DNA from: CADEED01 sp963842515
Lineage (GTDB): Bacteria > Pseudomonadota > Gammaproteobacteria > Steroidobacterales > Steroidobacteraceae
Length of the DNA: 64,000 nt
Direction: 5' to 3'
Assembly: GCA_963842515.1 (NCBI GenBank)
Contig: CAWJGO010000001.1
Span: forward strand, 1,458,937 to 1,522,936
In this document: piece after piece, positions 24,883 to 34,468 of the stretch
Layout of the letters: each line of letters starts with the position of its first letter
How positions within the stretch are numbered: the stretch's first letter is position 1
Made by a program: the position numbers and the translations under genes
Notes under the pieces: generated by a model
Database searches by the model: none
What the model saw: the letters and a program-made list of their open reading frames with translations, nothing else
Told to the model about the DNA's origin: nothing

Positions 24883-26502
24883 TCAGGCCACCCAGCGTTC
24901 CGGATCGCGGAATACGATGCGGAACAGGCTGCCGCCGCTGGTGCGCGGCTCATATAGAAGAGTGGCGCCATTGGTCTGGGCGAGCTCGCGCGCCAGGAAC
25001 AAGCCGAGGCCCGTGCCGCGCTCGTTGCCGGTGAAGAACGGTTCGAAGATCTTTTCGCGGTGCTGGACCGGGATGCCCGCGCCGCGATCCGCCACTTCGA
25101 GGAAGGGGCGCGCGGTCGAGGCCAGCCGGCCGATGCGCAGCTCGATCACGTCGTTGCCGGCGGTGCTGGCGCCATATTTCACCGCGTTCTCGCACAGGTT
25201 CCAGATGATCTGGCGAAGCTGCGAAGGATCGACCTGCACTTCGACATCGCCGAGCAGCGAGGACACGGCCAGGCGTTGCGGATCGATCTGCATCGTGGCG
25301 CAGAATTCTTCGCGGAATCCTGCGAGCCAGGTCGAAAGGATCAGGCGCTCCGGGCGGGAGTTTTCCCGCCGCGCCATCGACATGACGTTCTCGATGATCT
25401 GGCGCACGCGATCGCCATTGGTGCGCACGATCTCGGTGAGGCGCTTGTCTTCGCTGGAAAGCGAAGGGGATTCGCCCAGCAGTTGCGCGGCGTGGCTCAT
25501 GGCGCCGACGGGATTGCGTATCTCGTGCGCGATGCTGGCCGAAAGCCGGCCGAGCCCCGCGAGCTTCGATTGCTGGATCTTCGCGGCGAGCAGCTCGGTA
25601 TCTTCGAGAAACACGATGACCGGTGAAGGCTCGGACCCGCCCAGCGGCGCGAAATGCGGCTGAACGACGTGACCGCCGTCGGCAGCAACGAAAGTCTGGG
25701 AAACGGTGGGCGTGGCGGCGCGCTGCCGCCATGTCTCGAGTAGGTAGAGCAGTTGTGGCGATGCCTCGCCCAGCAACGCGCCCGGGTAGGCGTTGCGGTC
25801 GCCGAGTAGTTGGGCGGCGGATTCGTTGATCAGCCGGATACGGCTCTCATGATCGACGACGACGATGCTCTCGCGCAAGTTCTGCACGATGTACTGCGAC
25901 AGTTGCGCGAGGTTGGCGAGATCGATCTGCTGGCGGCGCACCGTGGCTTCGGTGTCGCGCAGACGGCGCGCCAGAGGCCAGGCGAGCAGGGCCACCAGGA
26001 ACACGATAGCGCCCAGAATACCGGCACTCGGATAATCGCTGGAAGCGGCTATTCCGGTCATATGCGCGCCGATCTGCTGAGCGAACAGCGCCAGCGTCGC
26101 GAGCGCGGCCAGGACGAAAGCATCGCGGCTGTCGGCCAGCAACGCCATGGCACCCACCGGGACCACGAACAGGATGCCGAGACCGCTGGCGACACCCCCG
26201 CTCGAGAACAAGATGAGGCTGATCGCCGCCGCGTCGACCATGGCGTGCACGAACGTGGTCGCACGCAAATTGGGCAGCAATCGTCGGCCGCCGAAGACGA
26301 TGGCTATTCCCGCGCCGAAGTAGACGATGCAGGCCCAGAGGAATAGCAGCGGATGAGCCGAGCCGATCGCTGTCGAGGCGCCGAAGTACACGTATAGCGC
26401 GTACAGCGCCGGCGGGATCAGCAGCCGGTAGAGATTGACCAGGCCGATGACGCGCCAGGCGAGATCGGTCGGTGTGGGCGGTACGGCGGCGACAAGCGGC
26501 AT
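24883..26502 (-). CDS. pilS: Two-component sensor histidine kinase PilS
   Basis: Membrane sensor kinase that, in Pseudomonas, monitors PilA levels in the inner membrane. From ATG 26502 the protein has 539 residues. About six membrane segments span residues 16-180, then a PAS-like domain, the HisKA box with phospho-acceptor H326 in SIAHEIRNPVGAMSHAAQLL, and HATPase motifs (NLCENAVKYGA, DRGAGIP, GTGLGLFLARE). The frame is open upstream to 26958, but that part overlaps sucC on the other strand and is not kinase-like. It is divergent from sucC with a 145-base gap. Confidence 0.94.
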   Translation of the reverse strand: MPLVAAVPPTPTDLAWRVIGLVNLYRLLIPPALYALYVYFGASTAIGSAHPLLFLWACIVYFGAGIAIVFGGRRLLPNLRATTFVHAMVDAAAISLILFSSGGVASGLGILFVVPVGAMALLADSRDAFVLAALATLALFAQQIGAHMTGIAASSDYPSAGILGAIVFLVALLAWPLARRLRDTEATVRRQQIDLANLAQLSQYIVQNLRESIVVVDHESRIRLINESAAQLLGDRNAYPGALLGEASPQLLYLLETWRQRAATPTVSQTFVAADGGHVVQPHFAPLGGSEPSPVIVFLEDTELLAAKIQQSKLAGLGRLSASIAHEIRNPVGAMSHAAQLLGESPSLSSEDKRLTEIVRTNGDRVRQIIENVMSMARRENSRPERLILSTWLAGFREEFCATMQIDPQRLAVSSLLGDVEVQVDPSQLRQIIWNLCENAVKYGASTAGNDVIELRIGRLASTARPFLEVADRGAGIPVQHREKIFEPFFTGNERGTGLGLFLARELAQTNGATLLYEPRTSGGSLFRIVFRDPERWVA

Positions 26503-26647
26503 CGGCCGCGACTGTATCAGCTGGGGGCAGGCAGGACGAGTTGCCGGGGCAGTACGAACTGGCGAGTGCTGCACGATTCCGGGAGAATACCGGCTCTTTT
26601 TTCCGACCGAATCCAGCCAAACACGCCATTCAAATCCCAGGGGCCTG

Positions 26648-27832
26648 ATGAATCTCCACGAGTACCAGTCGAAAGAAGTGTTCCGCGAATACGGCATCCC
26701 CGTCCCCGCGGGCAAAAACGCCAAGAGCGCCGAAGAGGCGGTCGCGGCCGCGCAGTCGTTAGGCGGCAAGCTCTGGGTGATCAAGGCCCAGGTGCACGCC
26801 GGTGGCCGCGGCAAGGCTGGCGGCGTGAAGCTAGCTCGTGACCTGGACACGGTTCGTTCGGCCACGGCCGACATGCTCGGGCAGCGGCTGGTCACCAAAC
26901 AAACCGGCCCCGAAGGTTTGCCGATCGAATCGGTGTACGTCGAGGCCGGTTCGGACATCGAGCGCGAGATCTATCTTTCACTCACGCTCAATCGCGAGCG
27001 TGGCCGCATTGCCGTCATTGCTTCGGAAGCCGGCGGCATGGACATCGAAGAGGTCGCCGAGCACACGCCGGAGAAAATCCTGCGCGCGGATATCAACCCC
27101 ACGGCCGGTCTGCAGCCTTACCAGTGCCGCAAGCTCGCTTTCGGTCTTGGCTTCAAAGGTCCGCAGGTGGGCAAGTTCCAGTCCATTCTCATGGCGCTGT
27201 ACCGCATCTATCTCGAAAAAGATGCCGCGCTGCTCGAGGTCAATCCGTTGATCGTCACGAAGAGCGGTGAGCTCATGGCGCTCGACGCGAAATTCAACGT
27301 CGATGCCAATGCGATGTTCCGCCAGAAGGCGTTGGCAAGTTTCCGCGATCCTTCGCAAGAAGATCCCATCGAACGCCAAGCGAGCGAACACGATCTCAAC
27401 TACGTCTCACTCGACGGCGACATCGCTTGCATGGTCAATGGTGCCGGGCTCGCCATGGCGACCATGGACCTCATCAAGCTTCATGGTGGCAATCCCGCCA
27501 ACTTTCTCGACGTCGGCGGTGGCGCCACGGCGGAACGTGTGACCGCGGCGTTCAAGCTGATCCTTGCCAACAAGAAGGTGCGGGCGATTTTGGTGAATAT
27601 CTTCGGTGGCATCGTGCGCTGCGATCTCATCGCCGAAGGCGTGATGATCGCGGTCAAACAGGTGGGCGTGGCGGTACCCGTGGTGGTGCGCCTCGAAGGC
27701 ACCAACGCCGAGCAGGCGCGCGAGATGCTGGCGCACAGTGCGCTCGCCATCACGCCCGCCGCCGATCTCACGGACGCCGCCATGAAAGCCGTGGCCCTCG
27801 CTTCCCAGAACAAGGGCAAAGGTCGCGCATGA
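26648..27832 (+). CDS. sucC: Succinyl-CoA synthetase beta subunit SucC
   Basis: TCA-cycle enzyme subunit carrying the ATP-grasp domain and succinate site. The 394 residues start at ATG 26648 with MNLHEYQSKEVFREYGIPVP, the canonical N-terminus. LWVIKAQVHAGGRGKAGGVK and the C-terminal VNIFGGIVRCD are conserved. The stop overlaps the sucD start (ATGA), so the subunits are translationally coupled. sucCD next to pilSR is an arrangement known from Xanthomonas relatives. Confidence 0.98.
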   Translation: MNLHEYQSKEVFREYGIPVPAGKNAKSAEEAVAAAQSLGGKLWVIKAQVHAGGRGKAGGVKLARDLDTVRSATADMLGQRLVTKQTGPEGLPIESVYVEAGSDIEREIYLSLTLNRERGRIAVIASEAGGMDIEEVAEHTPEKILRADINPTAGLQPYQCRKLAFGLGFKGPQVGKFQSILMALYRIYLEKDAALLEVNPLIVTKSGELMALDAKFNVDANAMFRQKALASFRDPSQEDPIERQASEHDLNYVSLDGDIACMVNGAGLAMATMDLIKLHGGNPANFLDVGGGATAERVTAAFKLILANKKVRAILVNIFGGIVRCDLIAEGVMIAVKQVGVAVPVVVRLEGTNAEQAREMLAHSALAITPAADLTDAAMKAVALASQNKGKGRA

Positions 27833-28866
27833 GCATTCTCGTCAACAAGAACACGAAGGTCATCTGCCAGGGATTCACCGGCTCGCAGGGAACTTTCCAT
27901 TCCGAGCAGAGCATCAAGTACGGCACGAAGATGGTCGGCGGTGTCACGCCGGGGCGTGGTGGCGAAAAGCATCTCAACCTGCCGGTGTTCGACACCGTGG
28001 CGGACGCGGTGAAAGACACGGGCGCCACCGCCAGCGTCATCTACGTGCCGGCGCCCTTCGCGGCCGACGCCATTCTCGAAGCTGCCGACGCGGGCATCGA
28101 GCTCGTGGTGTGTATCACCGAGGGAATTCCGATCAACGACATGGTGCGTGTGAAGGCCACGCTCGAAGGTGTAGGCACGCGGCTCATCGGGCCTAACTGC
28201 CCGGGCATCATCACGCCGGGCGAATGCAAGATCGGCATCATGCCGGGCTTCATCCACAAGAAGGGCCGGGTCGGCATCGTGTCGCGCTCCGGCACGCTCA
28301 CGTATGAAGCTGTGTTCCAGACCACCAACAAGGGTCTCGGGCAGAGCACCTGTGTCGGCATCGGCGGCGATCCGGTGCGTGGCATGAATTTCGTCGACGT
28401 GCTGGAGCTCTTTGAAAGAGATCCGCAGACCGAAGGCATCATCATGGTCGGCGAGATCGGCGGCACCGACGAAGAGGCTGCCGCGGATTTCATCCGCAAA
28501 TTCGTCACCAAGCCGGTGGTGGCTTACATCGCCGGCGTTACCGCGCCGGCGGGCAAGCGCATGGGTCATGCAGGTGCGGTCATTGCCGGCGGCAAGGGCA
28601 CGGCCGCCGACAAGTTCCGCGCGCTCGACAAAGCCGGCGCGCGCACGGTGAAATCGCCGGCCGATCTCGGCAAGGCCATGGTCGAGCAGCTCGCCAAGCG
28701 GCGCGCCAGGCCGCAGAAGACTTCACGCCCGAGCGTACTCATCATCGAGCCGCGCAAAGCGAAGAAGAAAAAGCCGGTGCCCAAAAAGAAGCCGGTAGCC
28801 AGGAAGAAGCCGGCAGCCAGGAAGAAGGCTGCGAAAGTGCGGCGCGCGAAGGCGCGACACAAGTGA
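27829..28866 (+). CDS. sucD: Succinyl-CoA synthetase alpha subunit SucD with lysine-rich C-terminal extension
   Basis: Binds CoA and carries the phosphohistidine. Residues 1-290 are a normal SucD: VNKNTKVICQGFTGSQGTFH, the CoA loop GIMPGF, and the active-site H247 in GHAGAVIAGGKGTA. The normal protein ends at about AMVEQLAKR; here 55 more residues follow, of which about half are lysine or arginine, in KKKP/ARKK repeats like histone H1 or AlgP tails. The tail is in frame, uses the same codon style and has no intervening stop, so it is part of the gene. The tail's role is unknown; nucleic-acid or polyphosphate binding is only a guess. Confidence 0.96.
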   Translation: MSILVNKNTKVICQGFTGSQGTFHSEQSIKYGTKMVGGVTPGRGGEKHLNLPVFDTVADAVKDTGATASVIYVPAPFAADAILEAADAGIELVVCITEGIPINDMVRVKATLEGVGTRLIGPNCPGIITPGECKIGIMPGFIHKKGRVGIVSRSGTLTYEAVFQTTNKGLGQSTCVGIGGDPVRGMNFVDVLELFERDPQTEGIIMVGEIGGTDEEAAADFIRKFVTKPVVAYIAGVTAPAGKRMGHAGAVIAGGKGTAADKFRALDKAGARTVKSPADLGKAMVEQLAKRRARPQKTSRPSVLIIEPRKAKKKKPVPKKKPVARKKPAARKKAAKVRRAKARHK

Positions 28867-28885
28867 CGCGCGGCTGCCCAACGAG

Positions 28886-30529
28886 GTGAACGCACCTGAC
28901 AAACTGCGCGTCGCCCTGGGGCAGCTCAACATGCTCGTGGGCGATGTCGCGGGCAACGCGCAGCGAATCGTCGCGGCGGCGGAGCGCGCCTGCGAGGAGC
29001 TCTCCACCGATCTGCTGGTGCTTCCCGAGCTCACGCTGTCGGGTTATCCACCCGAAGATCTGCTGTTCCATCGCGGGTTTCGCGTGGCCATCGACAAGGG
29101 CATGGCCACGTTGCGCACCGCCCGGGCCAGTTGCGGCTTCCTGGTCGGCTTTCCGGAGTACGCCGGCGCGCAGATTTTCAACTCCGCGGCGCTGATCGAG
29201 CAGGGGGCGTTGCGCGCCACGCATCGCAAGAGCGCGCTGCCCAACTACAAAGTCTTCGACGAGAAGCGCTACTTCAAGCCTGGCGGGCAGCCCACCGTGG
29301 TGGACTTCCGCGGGTTCCGCATCGGAATCCTCGTGTGCGAAGACATCTGGGAACCGGAACCCGCACAACTCGCGCGATCCGCGGGCGCGGAGATGTTCGT
29401 GGTGCTGAACGCCTCGCCGTTCGAAATCCACAAGCAACGCAATCGCGAGGACATCGTCGGCCGCTGCGTGAAGGAGCTCGGCCTGCCGGTCGTGTACGTC
29501 AACATGCTGGGTGGCCAGGACGAGTTGGTGTTCGACGGCAACTCTTTCGTAATGGATGGCGCAGGCGCGATCGTCATGCGCGCGCCGCCGTTCGAAGAAG
29601 GGTTGTATCCGGTGGAGTTCGAGCGCGTCGACGGCGTGGTGCGGGTCGTGCCAGGCAAGGTCGAGGCCGAGCTCGGCGATGCCGAAAGCGTGTATCGCGC
29701 GCTGGTGATGGGCGTGCGCGACTATGTTGGCAAACACGGTTTCCCAGGCGTGGTGATGGGCTTGTCGGGCGGCATCGACTCCGCGCTCACGCTCGCCATC
29801 GCCGTGGATGCGCTCGGCCGCGAACGCGTGCACGCGGTCATGATGCCGTCGCCCTACACCTCGCAGATGAGTCTCGACGATGCGCGCGGACAAGCCGAAT
29901 CGTTGGGCGTGAAGTACAGCGTGCTGCCCATCGGCGACATGATGGCGGCCGCAGAGGCGACGCTGCGCGAAGAGTTCGCCGGCCGCAAGCCCGATACCAC
30001 CGAGGAAAACATCCAGTCGCGTTGCCGCATGGTGCTGCTCATGGGCATTTCCAACAAGACCGGCAAGATGCTGCTGACTACGGGCAACAAGAGCGAGATG
30101 GCCGTGGGTTACGCCACGTTGTACGGCGACATGGCCGGCGGGTTCGCGCCCATCAAGGATTGCAGCAAGCTGCTCGTGTACCGTTTGGCCGAATATCGCA
30201 ACACCGTGGGAAAGGCCATCGCGCCCGTGATTCCGCGCCGGGTGATCGAGCGACCGCCCTCAGCAGAGCTGCGACCGGACCAGAAAGACAGCGATTCGCT
30301 GCCGCCATACGAAGTGCTCGACGCGATTCTCGAAGCCTTCATCGAACAGGATCTGTCCGTCGATGAAATCTGCGCGCGCGGTTTTGATCGTGCGACCGTG
30401 GCGCGCGTGCTCGATCTCGTGAAGCGCAACGAATACAAGCGACGGCAGGCGCCGCCCGGAGTGCGGGTGTCGCGGCGTGCCTTTGGCCGCGACTGGCGTT
30501 ATCCCATCACCAGTGGATATCGCCGATAA
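28886..30529 (+). CDS. nadE: Glutamine-dependent NAD+ synthase NadE
   Basis: Makes NAD+ from nicotinic acid adenine dinucleotide, ATP and glutamine. The protein has 547 residues. The N-terminal nitrilase-type glutaminase domain has its triad in LPELTLSGYP (Glu), RKSALPNY (Lys) and GILVCEDIWEP (Cys). The C-terminal NAD synthetase domain has the P-loop GLSGGIDSALTLAIAVDALG and TGNKSEMAVGY. The start is GTG 28886, 19 bases after sucD. It converges with yjbQ with only 7 bases between stops. Confidence 0.96.
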   Translation: MNAPDKLRVALGQLNMLVGDVAGNAQRIVAAAERACEELSTDLLVLPELTLSGYPPEDLLFHRGFRVAIDKGMATLRTARASCGFLVGFPEYAGAQIFNSAALIEQGALRATHRKSALPNYKVFDEKRYFKPGGQPTVVDFRGFRIGILVCEDIWEPEPAQLARSAGAEMFVVLNASPFEIHKQRNREDIVGRCVKELGLPVVYVNMLGGQDELVFDGNSFVMDGAGAIVMRAPPFEEGLYPVEFERVDGVVRVVPGKVEAELGDAESVYRALVMGVRDYVGKHGFPGVVMGLSGGIDSALTLAIAVDALGRERVHAVMMPSPYTSQMSLDDARGQAESLGVKYSVLPIGDMMAAAEATLREEFAGRKPDTTEENIQSRCRMVLLMGISNKTGKMLLTTGNKSEMAVGYATLYGDMAGGFAPIKDCSKLLVYRLAEYRNTVGKAIAPVIPRRVIERPPSAELRPDQKDSDSLPPYEVLDAILEAFIEQDLSVDEICARGFDRATVARVLDLVKRNEYKRRQAPPGVRVSRRAFGRDWRYPITSGYRR

Positions 30530-30536
30530 GAATGGT

Positions 30537-30944
30537 CTAGAGCCCCGACAGGTGCAGAACGATTTCCCGTTGCGAGGGATGGTCGCGATGTTCGAATAGA
30601 TAGATGCCCTGCCAGGTGCCGAGCATGAGCCTGCCATCCATCACCGGCACCGACAGCTGCACCTGCGTCAAGGCCGTCTTCAGGTGCGCCGGCATGTCAT
30701 CCCGCCCCTCATCGTCGTGTTCGTACAGGCCCGCGCCCTCGGGCGCGATCTTGTCGAAGAACTTCTCCAGGTCGCTGCGCACCGCCGGCGCGGCGTTTTC
30801 TTGAATGAGCAACGAGGCCGAGGTGTGCCGGCAAAACAGCGTGAGCATCCCTGAGGAAATCGCCTGTTGCGCTACCCACTGACGCACGTCAGCGGTGATC
30901 TCCATCAGGCCGCGGCGTTGGGCGCGTGCTCGAAGAACATGCAT
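30537..30944 (-). CDS. yjbQ: YjbQ family protein (secondary thiamine-phosphate synthase-type)
   Basis: Small cytosolic protein of 135 residues; members of the family show weak thiamine-phosphate synthase activity, and their physiological role is unsettled. The family core is clear: LFCRHTSASLLIQENA, EHDDEGRDDMPAHLK and LMLGTWQGIYLFEHRD, with conserved histidine/aspartate residues that bind metal or phosphate. The start at ATG 30944 gives MHVLRARAQRRGLMEITADV, matching the family length of about 138. The open frame continues upstream through the bamD end, but that part is not homologous. Confidence 0.9.
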   Translation of the reverse strand: MHVLRARAQRRGLMEITADVRQWVAQQAISSGMLTLFCRHTSASLLIQENAAPAVRSDLEKFFDKIAPEGAGLYEHDDEGRDDMPAHLKTALTQVQLSVPVMDGRLMLGTWQGIYLFEHRDHPSQREIVLHLSGL

Positions 30945-31005
30945 TGCCTGTCGCATGCGGTGCAGCTGACCTGCGCATTCGCGCGGATTTGGATCCGCGC
31001 CAGCC

Positions 31006-31818
31006 TCAGCTCGACAGCCAGAGTTTGTACCACTTCCGCTTCGAGGCGCCCTTGTTGCCGCGTCCTTCGCCGATCTCGCCTTCGAAGTTGTTGCGATACA
31101 TGGCCCGCGTCTGCGCGGCGAGCTCCTTGAGCTCCATCCTGTCGTAGCAGTACGCCATGATCTCGAGCGCCTCGCGCACGGCCGGGGAGCCGTCGAATTC
31201 TTCGATGGCCACCTTGGCGCGCTGCGCGGCGGCGACGAAGGCGCCACGGTCGACGTAGTAACGCGCGACCGCGATCTCGTAATCCGCGAGCCGATTGCGC
31301 AGATAGACCATGCGGCGCCTGGCGTCATGCGCGTAGTCGCTGTTGGGGTATTGCTCGACCACCGTGGCGAAGGCGAGGAACGAGCGGCGCGCTTCCGTGG
31401 GTGGACGCTGGTTGAGATCGACGCGGAACCAGCGCTCCATGAAATTCGGCATACGCTCGAAATCGGTGAGGCCCTTCAGGTACCAGGCGTAGTCGATGCG
31501 CGGGTGGGTGGGGTTCTCGCGGATGAAAGTGTCGGCGGCGTCGATGGCCTGCTCCGACTCACGGGCGCGGTAGTAGGCATAGATGACGTCGAGGCGGGAC
31601 TGGCGCGTCTCGGCGGCGAAGGGGTAACGCGCCATCAGTGCTTCGTAGATGCGAACCGCGAGCGGATAGTCGCCCTGCAGCAGGGCCTTGTGGCCGCGCT
31701 CGTAGACGACCGCCGGATCGGTCAAGGCTTCTTCGCGGTTGCGGCTCTTGCAGCCGGTGAGGGCCACGCCAAAGGCGAAAATCAGGAGTGCCAGGCTACC
31801 GGCGGTGCGCATTGTCAT
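31006..31818 (-). CDS. bamD: Outer membrane assembly lipoprotein BamD
   Basis: Essential TPR lipoprotein of the BAM complex that inserts beta-barrel proteins in the outer membrane. The 270 residues begin with a lipoprotein signal ending in GVALTGC (lipobox). TPR motifs follow: YERGHKALLQGDYPLAVRIYEALMARYP, then PRIDYAWYLKGLT and YPNSDYAHDARRRMVYLRN. The start is ATG 31818, with a second ATG two codons on. It is divergent from rluD, the standard arrangement in gammaproteobacteria. Confidence 0.96.
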   Translation of the reverse strand: MTMRTAGSLALLIFAFGVALTGCKSRNREEALTDPAVVYERGHKALLQGDYPLAVRIYEALMARYPFAAETRQSRLDVIYAYYRARESEQAIDAADTFIRENPTHPRIDYAWYLKGLTDFERMPNFMERWFRVDLNQRPPTEARRSFLAFATVVEQYPNSDYAHDARRRMVYLRNRLADYEIAVARYYVDRGAFVAAAQRAKVAIEEFDGSPAVREALEIMAYCYDRMELKELAAQTRAMYRNNFEGEIGEGRGNKGASKRKWYKLWLSS

Positions 31819-31913
31819 GAAGTGCCGTTTCTCGGGTTTGCCGGTGTCTTTAGTTTGAAATGCTCGCCGGACGCGTGAAGTATAGCGGCCCCAGCCCGAT
31901 TCGGACCAACAGG

Positions 31914-32879
31914 TTGCCCCCCAAGTTCCAGACCCATCGCCTCGATCTGCCCTCGGATTTCGCCGGGCGCCGCCTCGATCAGGCACTTGCCCAGCTCCTG
32001 CCGCAATATTCCCGTACACGCATCCAGCGCTGGATCGAGGACGGAGCGGTGCGGGTCGATGGCCTCGCGCCCCGCGCACGCGACGTAGTCGTGGGTGGCG
32101 AAATCGCGACCGTGGAAGCGCGCCTGCCGGCGGCGACGGCCATCGCGGCCGAAAAGCTGCCGCTCGACATCGTGCACCAGGACGCGGCCGTCATCGTGAT
32201 CAACAAGCCGCCGGGGCTGGTGGTGCATCCGGGTGCGGGAAATCGCGAGCACACGCTGCAGAATGCGCTGCTGGCGCACGATGCGAAACTGCGGCGCGTG
32301 CCGCGAGCCGGCCTCGTGCATCGCATCGACAAGGACACCAGCGGGTTGTTAGTCGTGGCGCGCACACTCGAGGCGCACACCGCGCTTACGGCTGCGCTGG
32401 CCGCGCACGAGATCGAGCGCGAGTACCTGGCGGTGTGCACCGGCGCCATGACCGGCGGCGGCACCGTCGACGAACCCATCGGCCGTCACCGCACGCAACG
32501 CACGAAGATGACGGTGCGCAGTGATGGGCGCGCGGCCGTCACTCACTACCGCATCGAGAAGCGATTTCGCGCGCATACGCTGGCGCGGGTGCGGCTGGAG
32601 ACCGGGCGCACGCACCAGATCCGCGTACACCTTGCGCACGTCAAATACCCCATCGTCGGCGACCCGGTGTACGGCGGGCGCCGCAAACTGCCCGCGGGCG
32701 CCACGTCCACGCTGGTGCGCGCGCTCGGGAATTTTCAGCGCCAGGCGTTGCACGCGGCGCGGCTCACGTTCACCCACCCCAAATCAGCGAAGCGCGTGAG
32801 CTACGAGGCGCCGCTGCCCGCAGACCTCACCGAATTGTTAGACGCGCTGGCGAGCGATCTGGCGGACTCGAGGCGATGA
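31914..32879 (+). CDS. rluD: 23S rRNA pseudouridine(1911/1915/1917) synthase RluD
   Basis: Modifies three uridines of helix 69 in 23S rRNA. An N-terminal S4 domain (RRLDQALAQLLPQYSRTRIQRWI) is followed by the catalytic domain with the active-site aspartate in HRIDKDTSGLLVVA, then GRTHQIRVHLAHV and VGDPVYGG. TTG 31914 is placed as start because a -10-like TATAGC lies at 31881-31886; the frame is open to an ATG at 31860, which would add 18 unconserved residues. The stop overlaps the pgeF ATG by four bases. Confidence 0.94.
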   Translation: MPPKFQTHRLDLPSDFAGRRLDQALAQLLPQYSRTRIQRWIEDGAVRVDGLAPRARDVVVGGEIATVEARLPAATAIAAEKLPLDIVHQDAAVIVINKPPGLVVHPGAGNREHTLQNALLAHDAKLRRVPRAGLVHRIDKDTSGLLVVARTLEAHTALTAALAAHEIEREYLAVCTGAMTGGGTVDEPIGRHRTQRTKMTVRSDGRAAVTHYRIEKRFRAHTLARVRLETGRTHQIRVHLAHVKYPIVGDPVYGGRRKLPAGATSTLVRALGNFQRQALHAARLTFTHPKSAKRVSYEAPLPADLTELLDALASDLADSRR

Positions 32880-33625
32880 GCCTGTTGCGCTTCGACTGGC
32901 CGCTGCCTTCCGGGCTGCGAGCTGCGTTCACCACGAGAACGGGCGGGGTGAGCGCGGCGCCGTGGGATTCCTTCAACGTCGCCGCGCACGTGGGTGATGA
33001 GCCCGCCGACGTTGCCGCGAATCGCGTGCGCCTCAAGGAGCAGCTGGCGTTGCCCGCGGAGCCGTGCTGGCTTAACCAGGTGCACGGCGTGAAGGTGTGC
33101 AACCTCGATTCGGCGGCGATGGATACCGCGGTCACGGCCGATGCCTCCGTCACCAGCGTCCCGGGCCGCGTTTGCGTGGTCATGGTCGCGGACTGTCTGC
33201 CGGTGCTCTTTGCCAGCCGCGACGGCCAGAAGGTCGCGGCGGCCCACGCCGGTTGGCGTGGACTGGCCGCCGGCGTGCTCGAGCAGACGGTTGCGGCCCT
33301 GGGGGTGCCGGGTGGTGAGCTCAGCGCGTGGCTGGGGCCCGCCATTTCCGCCGAGAATTTCGAAGTCGGAGAGGAGGTGCGCGCCGCCTTCGTCGACGCC
33401 GATCCTGGTGCTGCGGCCGCTTTCGTGCCGAATGCGCGTGGGCGATGGCAGGCGGATCTCGCGGGTCTCGCGCGACGCCGGTTGGCACGTCTGGGCGTCA
33501 CCGACGTGAACGGTGGTCAATGGTGCACGTTCGGCGATCGTGAGCGTTTCTTTTCGCACCGGCGCGATGGCCACCTGCATGCCGGACAGGGCGGCCGCAT
33601 GGCCGCGCTCATCTGGCGCGCTTGA
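32876..33625 (+). CDS. pgeF: Peptidoglycan editing factor PgeF (YfiH/laccase-domain protein)
   Basis: Cytosolic copper/zinc-dependent enzyme that removes mis-incorporated serine from cell-wall precursors. The protein has 249 residues. The family signatures are present: FTTRTGGVSAAPWDSFN, NQVHG, ADCLPVLF and HAGWRGLAAGVLE, which supply the metal-binding histidines and cysteine, followed by LGPAISAENFEVG and FFSHRRDG. Overlap with rluD (ATGA) and the order bamD/rluD-pgeF-clpB are the usual gammaproteobacterial neighbourhood. Confidence 0.95.
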   Translation: MSLLRFDWPLPSGLRAAFTTRTGGVSAAPWDSFNVAAHVGDEPADVAANRVRLKEQLALPAEPCWLNQVHGVKVCNLDSAAMDTAVTADASVTSVPGRVCVVMVADCLPVLFASRDGQKVAAAHAGWRGLAAGVLEQTVAALGVPGGELSAWLGPAISAENFEVGEEVRAAFVDADPGAAAAFVPNARGRWQADLAGLARRRLARLGVTDVNGGQWCTFGDRERFFSHRRDGHLHAGQGGRMAALIWRA

Positions 33626-33649
33626 GCCGCGTGTTAGGATCGCGGCGCT

Positions 33650-34444
33650 TTGACCACTCTCCTCTGGATCATTCTCGCCACGCTGGTGTCCGGTGTGCTG
33701 TCGGTGCTCGCGGCCGGCATTTTCCTCGCGCTGCCTAAAAAGCAGCGCGAAGGTGCGCTCCCGCACCTGGTTAGCTTCGCCACCGGCGCCTTGTTAGGCG
33801 CGGCGTTGCTCGCGCTCATTCCTCACGCCGTGCTCGGTGCCGGCAGCGATCGCGTCCACCAGGTGGGCATGGCGCTGATCGCCGGCATCGCGCTGTTCTT
33901 CGTGCTGGAAAAATTCCTGCTCTGGCGCCACTGCCACGACGATCATTGCGACGAACACACCGTCGCGCCCGCTCACGACCACGAACATGCCCGCCGCAAG
34001 GCGAGCGGCTCGCTGGTGCTCATCGGTGACGCCCTGCACAACGTGCTCGACGGCGTGTTGATTGCCGCGGCGTTCCTCACCGACGTGCACCTCGGGGTGG
34101 TCACGACGGTCGCGATCATGGCGCACGAGATTCCCCAGGAAGTCGGCAACTTCGCGGTGCTGCTGAATTCCGGAGTTTCGCGGCGACGCGCGCTGGTGCT
34201 GAACCTCCTGACCAGCCTCACGGCGGTGATCGGCGGCGTGGTGGGCTATTTCGCGCTCGAAACGGCGCTCGCCGCTTTGCCATTCGCACTGGCAGTCGCG
34301 GCCTCCAGTCTTCTATATGTGGCGGTGGCCGACCTCATTCCCGGACTGCATCGCCGGATCGATCCGCGCTCGAGCATCACCCAGGTTTTGCTCATTGGCT
34401 GCGGAATTGCCATCATCGCCTTCGCCGAAAATCAGGCTCACTAA
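33650..34444 (+). CDS. ZIP family metal transporter
   Basis: Inner-membrane divalent metal importer (zinc, iron or manganese) of 264 residues with about eight hydrophobic helices. A histidine/aspartate-rich cytoplasmic loop (LWRHCHDDHCDEHTVAP, then HDHEHAR) lies between helices 3 and 4. The metal site in helices 4 and 5 is HNVLDGVLIAAAF and MAHEIPQEVGNFAVLL, the ZIP signature. The start is TTG 33650, where the hydrophobic N-terminus begins; no strong ribosome binding site is seen. It is inserted between pgeF and clpB. Confidence 0.9.
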   Translation: MTTLLWIILATLVSGVLSVLAAGIFLALPKKQREGALPHLVSFATGALLGAALLALIPHAVLGAGSDRVHQVGMALIAGIALFFVLEKFLLWRHCHDDHCDEHTVAPAHDHEHARRKASGSLVLIGDALHNVLDGVLIAAAFLTDVHLGVVTTVAIMAHEIPQEVGNFAVLLNSGVSRRRALVLNLLTSLTAVIGGVVGYFALETALAALPFALAVAASSLLYVAVADLIPGLHRRIDPRSSITQVLLIGCGIAIIAFAENQAH

Positions 34445-34468
34445 GAAGCCAGGCCAGGGAGAGCAACC

